A DNA stretch of 64,000 nucleotides from Hyaloperonospora brassicae (GCA_947650285.1 CANTFL010001342.1:640456-704455), one strand, 5' to 3'; shown: positions 22,705-33,399, counted from the first letter of the stretch. Made by a program: numbers and translations. The notes: a model not told the origin generated them from the letters alone.

Positions 22705-22923
22705 TCGCAATAATGTGTCGAATAAAAAAATACGAAGCGGGAGTACGGGTGGCGATGCTCGCATAAATCTGTCATTTTACATATATAGTCGATGGCGCTG
22801 CCTACTATCAACCCCGGTACAATATCTTACTCACTGCAGTTCACTGCCGATCGTGACGAATATATCATGAGTATCAAATGCACCGTGTGTCGATCGATGT
22901 TTGGTAAACTTCTGGATGCTTTT
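22705..22923 (-). repeat. Repeat unit A, outer part split off by LINE insertion
   Basis: This stretch matches 42317-42535 of unit B: both contain GTGTCGAATAAAAA or ATGTATCGAATAAAAA, GCGCTGCCTACTATCAACCC, and CATGAGTATCAAATGCACCG. In unit B the sequence continues directly into TTGTCCAGCGCAAGG. Here it is interrupted after TGGATGCTTTT, and the rest of the unit resumes at 31975. Confidence 0.8.
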
Positions 22924-24857
22924 GAAAAGCTGGCGGCAGCTATTGTCGTTCCTAAGGTCACGTTCCTGACCCGACACTCGTGGCCAGCTCGAAGTATCGT
23001 GTCTTGACTACAACAGCTGGTTAATTGTTTCGTCTTGGGGATGCGAGCTGGATCGCCAGCTCGAGCGTGGATGGGCGAGGCGCATGCCGGTCTTTGTATT
23101 CGCGATGGAGGCCTCGCATTGCCTTACGTTGAGATGGACTTGCTGGCGATGACAGCCACAGCTGTGGGTAAATGGGCGGCAGGTTCGAAGGGTCAGGCTC
23201 GGATCTTGGGCGACATCTTGTTGGTAGCTCGAGTGGGAGTCGACTTTCATCATACTTCGGCAATTCAGGGTGCGCATCGGGCAGAATTTCGGGTCACGGA
23301 CACCATGAGGACAAATGGGGCGGACATGGTGCGTCACATGCACTTCTCCACTATCGATTCATCACGTGCTGGTTTTGTGGCTACTACGGAGTCTCTCTTT
23401 CGGCGACATCTGTACGCTGCACAATGGGAGGGCGATAGCTTGCAAGTAGTCGTCGATAGCGACACGATAAGCCCTCTTACGCAGTTATTTTCCGGCGTCG
23501 ACGGCTGAGTGGAATTTTTTGTCCTGAATGGCTCGACCGCGTGCAACTAGACACGCGACATTGGATTATTAACGGCAAAGAGGGGCCATTAGATATCAGC
23601 CTAACGCGGAAAAGAGACAAATGGCTTAAGCTTCGCGGCCTCCTCAGCTGGGCGTGGATGGGAGATGGAACGATCGGGTTTGAGATACGGCAAACCCGCA
23701 CTCAGGCGGTGCAGCGGGCAGTGTCAGATTTATGAAATGCTATGGTGTGTAACTATCCGGAGATCGTGCCTCGGCCTCACGCAACGACGCACCTGAGGCG
23801 GATAGGAACAGGCGTGTCTTGACATCACTCGTGGATCCTCGCCGACAACGCAGACGGTGTCATCTACTCGAACGCTACTTTAGACTAGCCGGCACGTCCA
23901 GTCTAGTCGCGCTATGACTGCGAGAGACAAGATATATCCGACGTCGGCAGCCGTGAACTTCTTTTTCACGAACACCCGGCACTGTCTCGACTCGTACAGC
24001 TGCACATAGGCGCGGGATGGCGTCCCAAGTGGAAGACGTACGAGGCGGCCGCGGCAATACATTGAGATTAGGAATGGAAGCACTACAGAGACCGAGCGAT
24101 CGCTGAGCAGGCTGTCACCAACAGTGACATGGAGAACTTGGTCGAGCAGCTCTAGTGGAGTAACATCCGCGCAGTGATAGGAGTGGGGGATACCACGGTA
24201 CATACGATCTACAGAATTAAGGCGAATAAGCTTAATCTCTAGAATTATGTGCACAATGACCGGTCCTGTCCACACACTTTGTGCCTGCGTGACGTACCCG
24301 CTACAGTCCAGCGTGTCTTCTGGGAAAACCCGGTGGCGAAGGTGGCGTGAGGTGAATTTGGTGCCGGATGGCGACGGCTAAGGGAGAATGTGCCGGAGGT
24401 TCTCTTCGAACCGTGTTTTAGCTTGGTCGTTGTCGACACGCCGTCACGCGCTTGGCAGGCGGTATGCGACCGTCTAAATGCGGCTGGTAATGAAAATCGT
24501 GACGTCTTGTTTGAGGTGAACAGCGCTCTATGGCGATTAACGGAAGCGACTACGATCCATACCATTTGATGCGCGCGCCTACGGCTTCTCCGTGAGCAAG
24601 ATGCGGATCAGTCCACGCTACAGGCTATAATCAATGCTAGGGTCGACAATGCATTGCGCTAATTTCAGTTGCTGACATACGAGTACGATTTAAGTGTACA
24701 AGATGCTTCAAATGGAGCCGTGATAGGAGCACTGCCTGAGAGCCTGATCGAGCAGCCTGGGCCGATTATTCACCAGCAACTAGTCTGCGGTCGTAGCCTC
24801 TATCTTTTCTTTTTTGACGGCGGCTCACGGGAAATCCAGGACCAAGTGGGTTAAATT

Positions 24858-24862
24858 CGGTT
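24858..24862. repeat. Copia target site duplication, left
   Basis: CGGTT directly abuts the left LTR and is repeated as CGGTT at 31333-31337 directly after the right LTR. A 5-bp duplication is standard for Copia integrases. Confidence 0.9.
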
Positions 24863-25125
24863 TGTTGACTTTGCATCCGCGTGCAAAGAAAGAAACGAGT
24901 GCGCGGTCGATGCGGTCGTTCCAGACGGTATTGTGTGATTGAGATTCGCGCAAAATATACTATTGATCTCACTATACACTGCGTGCAGATGCTCTTCACT
25001 ATCTCAGGAGTTCTGCAAGCTGCACGCTGTCTCCGCTGTATCTCTTTCGCACATCTGCTCAACTTTCTCTCTTACGCACAGCTTCTCCACCCTTCCCGTC
25101 AGGTGCCGTGCCTCGTCTTCCAGCA
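24863..25125 (-). repeat. Copia 3' LTR
   Basis: On the minus strand it reads TGCTGGAAGACG...GTCAACA, giving the usual TG...CA ends. It aligns along its length with 31071-31332. A purine-rich GGAGGAG lies immediately before it on the element strand, fitting a polypurine tract. Confidence 0.92.
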
Positions 25126-25285
25126 CTCCTCCAGCGGCACCGCACTTACCGCGATCCCAGCATCTCACGTAGGTCGGCCACTCTTGGCGCCAGGACACTT
25201 TTCGTCAATGGATCCGCGATCATCTCGTTGGTCGCGAGGTACTCGGGCTTCACGATGCCTTTGGAGCTCGTGTTGCGTACGAGCT

Positions 25286-25640
25286 TCATTTGCACGTCGA
25301 CGTGATTCTGCGCGCTCGACACGGTTTGTTGTCGATCTTCTTGTTTGCAGCTTGGTGGTCTACCATCATCTGCATCGGCAACTTCATACTCACGTTCATC
25401 TCACGAAGTAGGCTCTTTATGCCTAGGAGCTCCTTCGCACCAACAGCTGCTGCCACGAACTCGGCTTCCGCAGCTGAGAGCGCGACTGAAGAACTGTTGC
25501 TTGACTTGACATCTAACGGACATCCCGTCGACGAGCAGCACCGCACCGCTGATCGAATTTCGCGTGGCCTTGTCGACCGCGTAATCCGCGTCGGTGTAGC
25601 TAGTGAGTCTCACTTCATTAGCACTCGACACGCCGCCCAT
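25286..25640 (-). pseudogene. Copia RNase H remnant
   Basis: The frames include YTDADYAVDKATRNSISGAV and SVALSAAEAEFVAA, both standard Copia RNase H motifs (the A-D-W-like stretch and the SxAEAEY motif, here AEAEF). A frameshift separates the two halves and a further one separates them from the reverse transcriptase region. Confidence 0.85.
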
Positions 25641-25694
25641 GTGCAGCTTCAGTGCAGCCGTGCCAGCGAGGTACCTCAGCGTTCGATGCGCGAG

Positions 25695-26903
25695 CTACAT
25701 GTCGTGGTCGCTGGGCGCGTGGCTGCGGCGTGTCGCGCGTTGAACCGCGTACGCGATGTCGGGTCCCCTGCATCGTGCGACACACAGCAGGCTCCCGACA
25801 AGGACCTGGAAACTCTTGATCGTCGGTCGTTCTGAAGTGCCGGCTCCACAGTCGGGAAGCGGCTGCGCGTCGGTGCACTCTGACTCGATCGACGCTTCGT
25901 CACTCCTTGGTAAGCGCACTGCGTTCGCCTTCTCCAGACGGTTCGTGTGAAGTAGTTCGGTTATTATTTGCTCTTGGTCGACGGCGTACCCGTGCAAGTC
26001 GTCCTACCCGATGCGCATGCCCAGAAAGTTATCGAGGCACTTGAGCTCTAGACTCTGCATCGCCGCGCCAAAGGCGTCAAGCAGCTCGTCGCTCGTCGCG
26101 GTTGCAAGCAGGTCGTCGACATACACTCCCACTACTGTCGTGCCTTCGGCTGTTGGATTCACGTATACACATGAGTCCGTGACTGATTGTGAGAAATCGG
26201 CGTATTTCAGAGTTTGGTCGAGTAACTGGTCCCACAGTCGGCCAGCCTGCTTGAGCCCGTAAAGGCTCTTGATGAGCCACAGGCACGTTTCGCCGGCGTT
26301 CTCCACGTTAAGCTTCTGCTGCTGACTATCACTGATCGTCATTCCTTCTGGAACGCGCATGTGAACCTCGATCTCCTCCTCCTTGTAGGCCTTCAGGTAG
26401 GCGCTCAGGACGTCAAAGTGTCGCGCGCGCACGTTCCAGATCCGGGCGACCGCGAGAATGATCTTGCCGCTTGGCATGTCCAAGACAGATGCAAATGTCA
26501 GGTTGTAGTATCGTTCAAGCACTCGATCGTCACCTCCTGATACAAGCCTTGCTTTGTAGCGTTCGATGGACCCGCTTCCATTCATCTTTTTTGTGAGAAC
26601 CCACTTGTTGCGGAGCACGTGAATGTGCTTCTCGCGTTTGATCACCTGCCACGTGTTGTTTGTTTCCAGCGAAGCGATCTCGTCGTACATCGCCTGGGCC
26701 CAGAGGTGCGCGTCTGGAAGTGCGCGCGACGCCTTGTACGTCTTCGAATCGGGCAATTTTGTGTACCGCTCCTTCCCCGCCCCTAATGCGGACATCAAAA
26801 CCGATTGAAACAGCGTCGCGGCGGCAACTAGCTCTCGCGGTTCGCGTCGCGATGGCTCTTTCGCATCGTCGGCTTCCTTCTGCTTCTCCGACGTCGTTCT
26901 CAC
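25695..26903 (-). pseudogene. Copia reverse transcriptase remnant
   Basis: It contains the Copia RT opening (W-x-x-x-KREKHIHVLRNKWV), YKARLVSGG, FDVLSAYLKA, SLYGLKQAGRLWDQLL and the catalytic GVYVDDLLATAT, in the expected order. A stop codon at 26004-26006 interrupts the same frame, which then continues with HGYAVDQEQIITELL. It is probably inactive. Confidence 0.9.
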
Positions 26904-27158
26904 AAGTCCAGAACTGCGCGAAATACTTGTTCTATCGTCGTCATCTTCATCTAATACCTCTTCCTCTGCGTCAGAGGCCTTTGCTGGTCTGGTCTCTTTA
27001 GACTTCTACTTTAACTACTTGTCGCGTTTCGCGCGCGTTTGTTTCTGCGACGGAGACGTCGTTGTTGGTGTCGACGCGGGTTGTGCGGCAGCGCGTTCGC
27101 CCGGGCGCTCGCCGTTTGACTCCTTCCATCGTCTACTTTCTTCTCGTTCATCTGCTAG

Positions 27159-27691
27159 TTACTCGAGCTCGTCGTCAGCTTCTGACTCTAGCACCTGTCT
27201 CAGCTGCTTGTTTGCGTCAGCTGTCAGAATTTCGATTTGGTTCACGTGTCGAGTAATCACCACGACCCGCTTTCCGGGAATCAGTACCTTGTACCCCTTT
27301 TTTCTTCGTTTTTTAAGACAATAACCCCTGGTGCTCCAAGATTTCCCAGCGACAATTTTGTTGGGTTCTGGTATACCTTGCAAGGCGAGCCGCACACAAC
27401 CACGTCCACAACACTCACTGGCTTCTTCGTGGGCAGTTCCAGAGGAGATTAGCGGTCTAGATCGACGCGAGTCGGCATCCTGTTCAACACGTACGCAGCG
27501 GAATACGCGGCGTATCCCCAGTAGCTAAGCGGAAGTCCACAACCGAAGAGCATGCACCGAACCATATTCATAAAGGTTCGGTGCATTCGCTCGGCCTTTC
27601 CGTTCGACGCCGACGTGATGTGCTCAGTGGTTTGTCTGCCGATGCCCGTTTGCTGACAGAAGAGGTCTAGATTGACTCCGAGTGCTACCAA
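27159..27691 (-). pseudogene. Copia integrase C-terminal part
   Basis: The minus-strand frame reads GVNLDLFCQQTGIGRQ, then NGKAERMHRTFMNMVRCML and YAAYSAAYVLNRMP, the end of the integrase core including the E of the DDE triad in K-A-E-R. A second frame holds the downstream linker (KGYKVLIPGKRVVVITRHV). The solo LTR at 27692-28216 separates this from the upstream core. Confidence 0.88.
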
Positions 27692-28216
27692 TGTAGCGGA
27701 GCTACACAGCTCCTTAAGTCAGAGGAAGCCTTAACGATCAATGAGCAACTTTGTTTCTACGAACCCGACTCAAAGAGCCAACAGCTCTACGAGAAACTTT
27801 GGTTCTACGAACCCGACTCAGAGAGTCAACAAGCTCAGAGAGCTTACGGTACCTGTTCCAGGAGGACCAAACGATTCAAGAGAATCACAACACAGAGTGC
27901 TCAAGAGCAGCTACCTTTACAGGCGTTGCTAGCTCTTCCGATCAAGACGCCTCTCAAGGCACGTGTCTTATATTGATCAAAATGGGAACTGAATTTTATT
28001 TCTTCTTTTAACCTAAAAGAACACCTCAGAACTAAGTAAATAACCTACTCACTTGTGTCCTAAATAAACCTATTAAAAGATCTCTTAATCAATTGTTGAC
28101 AGACATCAGTCTTCAACAATTGATACTTGTGTTCTAATATTACTTTTAAGGGGATCCCATCCCTTGTGTGTACCACACCTATTGTCGACTACCAGTCGAC
28201 GTGTAACCCCGATACA
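27692..28216 (-). mobile_element. Solo LTR inserted in Copia integrase
   Basis: A 525-bp block with TG...CA ends on either strand (minus strand TGTATCGGGGTTACACG...GAGCTCCGCTACA). It interrupts the integrase frame between RKDGG on the right and LVALGVNLDLF on the left. It contains a 48-bp direct repeat (starting 27747 and 27795) and no coding region, as expected of an LTR. I see no target duplication, so the ends may have been altered. The element that produced it is not otherwise present in the window. Confidence 0.7.
27747..27842. repeat. 48-bp tandem duplication inside the solo LTR
   Basis: Two units with the shared core TTCTACGAACCCGACTCA and a few substitutions, offset by 48 bp. Direct repeats in LTR U3 regions often hold promoter elements; that role is inferred here. 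Confidence 0.75.
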
Positions 28217-29563
28217 TCCTCCATCCTTCCGCAACATGTAGACTCGCTTGTTGAATTGTCTTTCAAAAAAAGACCATAAAGTGCTAGAACTTTCGTGCGG
28301 CTTCGTCCTTGGACTGTGCAACGAATAAACGCACGTATTTGGATTTGTGATCGATAAAATTAATCAAGTATTGATTTTCTGCTTGTCCATAGGCGTGATG
28401 GAACCTTTGAGGTCACTGCAATTGACCCCACCGACCACTTCAATATGCGCGTTGAGACCGCTATCCTTCTTGGGCTGTACCGACTTGGACTTTTTGACCT
28501 CGGAGCATGTCAATCAATTCTCCCTCACTTTGTCTGTGAGCTTGAGTCCGTTCGCCAGATTCGCGACGAGTCGCTCAATGTCGTCGTAATCCAGGTGACC
28601 AAAGCGCCTGTGGAAGCTCATCAAGCTCCCTGTCTGCACTGTCGCCTCTCGAAACTGCGACTCGTCGATCGCGTGCATTATCACTTCCTTCAACCCGCTT
28701 GCTCGTTGCTTCACGTGCCCACGGTCGACGACAAGGACATTCTGTTTGATCTGAACGTACATCATGACGTCTTTGACGATCATCACTGCGTGCCTGTTGC
28801 TCTTGTCGGCGAGGCGGCAGCCCTGTAGCATGATCGTGCCGAGGGAGATGAGGTTAACGGCCAGCTTAGGCGCGTAGTTGACGTTGCGCAGGTCGACCCA
28901 GTATGTTTCACCGTCCACCTTCACGCGCAGGCGCGCTTTGCCGCGTCGCGTCACCCGCAGCGTACTTTTGTCAGGCATCGTCGCACCATTAGGGTAGCCC
29001 CACTCGTCCCATTCATACAGCATGCTGCTGTGTTTGATGAGGTGGGTACTGGCGCCTGAGTCGACATTCCAGTCCTCATCCGTTAGGCAACCTTCGGCGA
29101 GTTCAGCAAGCGCCCATCGAGGCGTATCTTCGTCGTTCTCGTTCTTTGGACGACTGGGACACGTGCGCGCGATGTGCCCGACTGTGCTACAGATGTTGCA
29201 CACATTGGTGTCCGTGCGTGCCGTGGAGGTCGCTGATGCTACTGCAGCTTTGGCTGGGCGAGGCGCCCGTTTCTTATTGTACTCATAATTTTGCGCCCAC
29301 TGCGTGATTTCAAGCGCGTGGATCACAAAGTCGGTGCGCTTTCGGTCGTGCTGGCTTGCGAGGACAGGTCGCAGCTCTGGGCTGGCACGTATAACGAGGC
29401 TTTCCGGTAACAATGACGCCGACGTACCCGTGGCATTTCTCACCGCCATGAGGTAGAGATAGTGTTTATTCCAGGTGTCGTTGCTGTTTTTGCGCCTGTC
29501 AAAGAACTCGGACACTTGTGCGCTAGTGAAGATGCGCAAGAAGGCCGATTCCATCTCCTCCAT
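28217..29563 (-). pseudogene. Copia Gag C-terminus, protease and integrase start
   Basis: Read on the minus strand: a zinc knuckle C-x2-C-x4-H-x4-C (CNICSTVGHIARTC), the aspartic protease motif WNVDSGASTHLI, the GAG-pre-integrase segment ending FHRRFGHLDYDDIERL, and then a broken integrase core (TPMDKQK, FIDHKSKYVRLF, HFMVFFERQFNKRVYMLR). A stop at 28514 and at least two frameshifts break it before the solo LTR. Confidence 0.88.
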
Positions 29564-29717
29564 CGCGTAGGAAAGCGTTTTTATCGTGTCCCACCACTCG
29601 TCCCTGAGTCCATGAAAGAACTATTCAGCTTTTCCTCGGAGACACCCGCCAAGTTTGCTGATTTTGTGCTTCTTCGGCCACGCGTAGCTGCACGCCTCTA
29701 TAGCCATTTTGAGCTCG

Positions 29718-31058
29718 TTACCGAAACGCGCGGCCCCAGTGCTCGAACCCGCCGCCCAAGCCCATGTGGATCTCCTTGCCGTTGAACACGCAAATGTCGA
29801 GTTTAGCAGTCTTAGCCAGCGGCAAACGAGTCAATCCGCTGAAGAGCGTTCCTCCAGTCGGCACAATTACGCCTGGACGTAGACTCGCTTGAGCGGCTGC
29901 GCGGCTCGTTTCATCGCGTGCCACTGCTTCGCGTGCCGGGGTCAGGCGTGCTGCGGCTTCGTGCGTCGCTCTCGAATTACCTCGTTCGTCCGCCTCACGC
30001 ACAAGACGCTCGATGTCTGCTGTGTTGTGCTGCGCATGCTGCCACGCGCGACCCGCATTTGCTTGGTCCAGGTTGACACGTCTGGATTTTTCTCCAAGCC
30101 TCGCCTCGAGCGTCTGCTGCTCCTCTTTCACGCGCCGCTCTTGCGCCGCTAGCGCTATTTCAAGTGCGCGGTGCCCTTCTCCAGCCGCTCTCAATTGCTC
30201 GGCAAGCTCGATCTCTCGCTCGCGTTGTCGGTTCTTCTCGTGTAAGACATCTTGCTTGTGCCGAAAGAGAATCTGCTCTCTCTCTTGAGCTACGCGGGTC
30301 TGCTGGTCGTGTTGAAGTGCAAGCGCTTCTCGCTCCAATTGCAGACGTGCTTGGAATTGCGCGACTTCGCGCCCTTGAGCTTCAGCTGCGCCGCCAGCGT
30401 TTCTCGTCGTTGCCTCTGGAGCTCTGCTTTGCTCAGCAGGTGTCGTTAGACCTGCTCAGTTGTCCGTGTGCAGCTTGGATAGGATCTCGCTGCTCCGATT
30501 TCTGTGTCTCTTGTTCTTCTGCCACGGCTCGCAGCTGCATGCCTTCGGCTTCTGCAGCGACTCGCAGAACTTCGCGCGCGGCCGCAAGTTGTTGGAAGTG
30601 CTGCTGCTGCTATTGTCGTAGCGCTATTCTTTTCGTCCTGACGCTCGCGTTGCGTTTTATGGACTCAGTCCCAAAGACGTCGTGGACGTCGTCAACCTCC
30701 ATGGGTCTCACATGCGTCATTCGTACGGACGGGGATCTGAACGTCTCTGCTGCTCTCGTCGTTGGCACAGAGCTCTTGAATTGGTCCTGCCTGCACCAAA
30801 CGTTGTTCCTGTCGGTGCCGGGAAAGTCAGTCGTTCTCTCTCGGGTTCCTCGAGTCGTTCTCTCTCGGGTTCCTCAAGCCGTGCTACCGTCGCAGCTCGC
30901 TGTTCCATGGCAAGCGCGAGCTCGGGTCGCATATCATCTCCGCTGTTGTCGCTCGATCCAGCCGGAGGTGTCTGCGCGACCTATGCGTGTTGCGACGCCT
31001 CGCCGTCGGTACTGCCGCTGCGTGTTGGACGGCGCTCGCGCACTCAACGTTTCTACTA
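29718..31058 (-). pseudogene. Copia Gag N-terminal coiled-coil region
   Basis: The minus-strand frames are dominated by charged heptad-like sequence (REREIELAEQLRAAGEG, RLEEPERERLEEPERERL) followed by GGTLFSGLTRLPLAK. This fits the N-terminal Gag of oomycete Copia elements. Frames are interrupted, so it is a remnant. The assignment rests on position between the primer binding site and the zinc knuckle. Confidence 0.6.
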
Positions 31059-31070
31059 GGGCTCATAACC
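31059..31070 (-). other. Copia primer binding site (half initiator-tRNA type)
   Basis: Immediately inside the 5' LTR the element strand reads GGTTATGAGCCC. This is complementary to GGGCUCAUAACC, an anticodon stem-loop of initiator methionine tRNA type, rather than to a tRNA 3' CCA end. Priming by a tRNA half molecule is known for Drosophila copia. Confidence 0.65.
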
Positions 31071-31332
31071 TGTTGACTTTCCATCCGCGTGCAAAGAATT
31101 AAACGAGTGCGCGGTCGATGTGGTTTGTCAGAGTGTATTGTGTGATTGAGATTCGCGCAAAATATACTATTGATCTCACTATACACTGCGTGCAGATGCT
31201 CTTCACTATCTCAGGAGTTCTGCAAGCTGCACGTTGTCTCCGTTGTCCCTCTTTCACACATCTTCTCAACTGTCTCTCTCCCGCACAGCTTCTCCACCCT
31301 ACCCGTCAGGTGCCGTGCCTCGTCTTCCAGCA
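31071..31332 (-). repeat. Copia 5' LTR
   Basis: Partner of 24863-25125, with TG...CA ends and the same internal sequence (for example ATATACTATTGATCTCAC and GTGCAGATGCTCTTC). It is flanked on the outside by the CGGTT target duplication at 31333-31337. Confidence 0.92.
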
Positions 31333-31724
31333 CGGTTGTGGTACACGTTGACACGTACACGCAAGTGGAAGAGGTAGCCTGGGTAGCGAGCATGTCCTAC
31401 GCTTAGACTGACACGACCAACAACACGGCAGAGTACTGGGGCCTCATCCACGGGCTCCGTCGAGCGGTCACAGATCATATGGCGTCACTGCATGTGGCGG
31501 GATACAGCGCCATGATTATCAAGCATATGCGGCGGTACCGACGGCCGCATAATCCTCGCCTTCGCCGTCTCTACCACCTAGCTCGGCGGTGTGCGGATAT
31601 ACTGGGTGTAGACAGCTGAACGCATCACTACCGCGCTCACAACAAGATGGCGGACAGGGCTGCGAATGTCGCCATGGAATCGCGCGCGTCGCAGACGTCA
31701 TGTGCGCATAATAACCGTCCCTCC

Positions 31725-31752
31725 ATGAGAAAGAGAGAGAGAGAGAGAGAGA
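31725..31752. repeat. (GA)n microsatellite in the LINE 3' end
   Basis: A GA run follows the last RNase H codons of the truncated LINE and lies within its 3' untranslated region. Confidence 0.85.
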
Positions 31753-32390
31753 AAGACCTCGACAGACGACAGACATCTTTACAATGATGTGCAGCCGTGG
31801 CTGTGTTCGAAATCAGCACTTGACTTGCGTTTACGCTCCCCTTCGCAGACCGAGCCCTGTTGTCCCGGCTGGAGACTAGGATAGCGAGCCCCACTTTGGG
31901 TATGGCGTTGCAACCCGAACCTGCCATTAGATATATAAATACCTCAATGAGGCTCACTCACTATGGATGCTTTTAATAATGTCCAGCGCAAGGAAACATA
32001 CTGCTGACATCTTGTCCAGACGGACAGGCCATGTGCGTTCCAAGCACAGAAAATATACTGGTAGTATGAGCTGCTTGGGTAAACAGAGCAACACGTACCT
32101 CAGCATCCCTATGTTCTTGCCTCGAACTGCGGCCATCCTTTTCCAGTCATCGCTATCGAGTGCATTCGTAGATTTTCTTTGTACAATCTGATCAACGTGT
32201 TCGATCATCGTTTTGTACCGCATCAGCAGCGGATATATAATGGATAGTAGATGTATCCTCTGGAATTAGACCGGTAGAAGGGCGCAATCAAGTAGGACAG
32301 CATCCATGGCTGTAGTTTCTTCACCTCACATCATTAGTCTTCTTGACAGAAATGACTAAGGATAAGGCGTTTCGTGTTTGAGTGGGACCG

Positions 32391-33009
32391 GTAGTTGGCG
32401 ACTGTTCTGCCCAGTTTGTATGGACTGTGCGTCACAGACAAGGCCAAAGTAAGTACGCATTTGACAAACGTCACCACTTTTTGGCGATCGTTCAATGCAC
32501 AATGCAGTCTGTCAGTAGCGCGTCAAATTATAGGTGGCACACAGGATTTGCAACTCTTTCGACTACACAATGACTCAGTGCTTGCGAATGAGTGGGTCTT
32601 TGCATCGTTGTAGGATCCTAAGAGAACAAAGAGTACCAACGATAAGGAGCGGGCCATAGAAACTGCTGAGCGACTCGATTCGGCGACCCTGAATCGCACA
32701 AACTTACTAGGAGCTTCGTCATACGCGTCGCACAGTCGTATCTGATAATAGGTCGCTGGCGGAAGATGCTGCCCGACAGGTCGGAGGCGACTACTTGCGT
32801 TAAAGATGCGGCACAAACACAACAAGACGCAACAGATGACAAGACAGTTTAGCAAACAATGGACACTTCTTTGTATTACATCTATTTTACGTCAACTGAT
32901 GCCGTCGTCGGTTGCCAATGGACTCGCACAGCACCACAAGCTCGCCGAGAACCCCATGTCTTCGTCATTTTCGAATGGCTCTCCAAGTGATGGTGTGATA
33001 GAGGGCTGA
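32391..33009 (+). pseudogene. Unknown decayed coding sequence in unit A
   Basis: The plus strand holds pieces of long frames interrupted by stops (FRLHNDSVLANEWVFASL, stop, DPKRTKSTNDKERAIETAERL). The homologous part of unit C has an open frame at 6625-6870 containing KRKRNALQNRFMSNDHFLVLEL. The segment is conserved between units but no longer codes in one piece. I do not recognise the family. Unit B (43085-43556) has the same breaks. Confidence 0.3.
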
Positions 33010-33069
33010 TCATACCGCCAGAGAATCCCCAGGCGAAATACGACGCTTAGGGCATTCGTCAGCGTAGTT

Positions 33070-33399
33070 CTAGCAGAAATTGGTGCAGCAAGTCGGGAAG
33101 TCAGTTCCAGGTTGGGTTGTCTCCTGGCAGTATGCTGCCACTCCTTCGATATACGAAGCCGGTTCGGTGCTATGGGAGCAAGCTTCCATGCAGTCCGTCA
33201 AGCGACAGCTGTCCGCGCAGCAGACTGCGTTTTCACCCTCGTCGCTACTTTTAGCAGAACAGGCGTTCGAAAAATGCTTAACATAATCGGAGTCGACACC
33301 CTTGCATGAATTTCTTGGCCCGCAAATGCCGTTGATATGTTCGCTCCACACAGGATCGAAGGCAGCAGCAGCGATGAAGATGGACAGGATGACCTTCAT
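33070..33399 (-). CDS. Small cysteine-rich secreted protein SCR-A (two modules, early stop)
   Basis: A 109-residue protein with a signal peptide (MKVILSIFIAAAAFDPV, cleavage near W-S-E) and a mature part of about 90 residues with 12 cysteines. Two modules are visible: the first ends AVCCADSC, the second starts near TDCMEAC and ends PTCC-x2-FC. Compared with SCR-B, the TAG stop falls where B has a serine codon; downstream the frame still holds the family's last D-E-C-P, so A ends about 10 residues early and lacks the final cysteine. The signal peptide is identical to B over 17 residues while the mature part differs at most positions. A longer open frame runs upstream to 34056, but the ATG at 33399 beside the signal peptide is the sensible start. 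An apoplastic effector role is inferred; PcF/SCR-like at best. Confidence 0.7.
   Translation of the reverse strand: MKVILSIFIAAAAFDPVWSEHINGICGPRNSCKGVDSDYVKHFSNACSAKSSDEGENAVCCADSCRLTDCMEACSHSTEPASYIEGVAAYCQETTQPGTDFPTCCTNFC

Larger units (their letters stand above)
24863..31332 (-). mobile_element. Ty1/Copia LTR retrotransposon, complete but defective
   Basis: A 6.47-kb element in minus orientation with about 262-bp LTRs (24863-25125 and 31071-31332), 5-bp target duplications, a primer binding site at 31059-31070, and remnants of gag, protease, integrase, reverse transcriptase and RNase H in Copia order. The integrase before reverse transcriptase order is diagnostic. Coding frames are broken by several stops and shifts and by a solo LTR at 27692-28216. 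The LTRs have diverged visibly (scattered substitutions and an indel), so the insertion is not recent. It lies within the RNase H domain of a LINE. Confidence 0.93.
22924..31963 (+). mobile_element. 5'-truncated LINE (RNase H type), host of a nested Copia
   Basis: A non-LTR retrotransposon tail, bounded by the 11-bp direct repeat TGGATGCTTTT (22913-22923 and 31964-31974). The uninterrupted unit B has a single related site (TGGATGATTTG). Without the Copia insert the element is about 2.56 kb. It begins after the reverse transcriptase domain (IVVPKVTFLTRHSWP near 22940), continues through GGLALPYVEMDLL (about 23110), has a degraded zinc-finger/reverse-transcriptase-associated segment with CLRD and VFWENP near 24280, and ends in an RNase H domain (FFDGGSR near 24810, then NNTAEYWGLIHGLRRA near 31422 and ADRAANVA near 31655). 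Stops and frameshifts show that it is dead. An RNase H domain separates it from the LINE at 48 kb. Confidence 0.8.
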
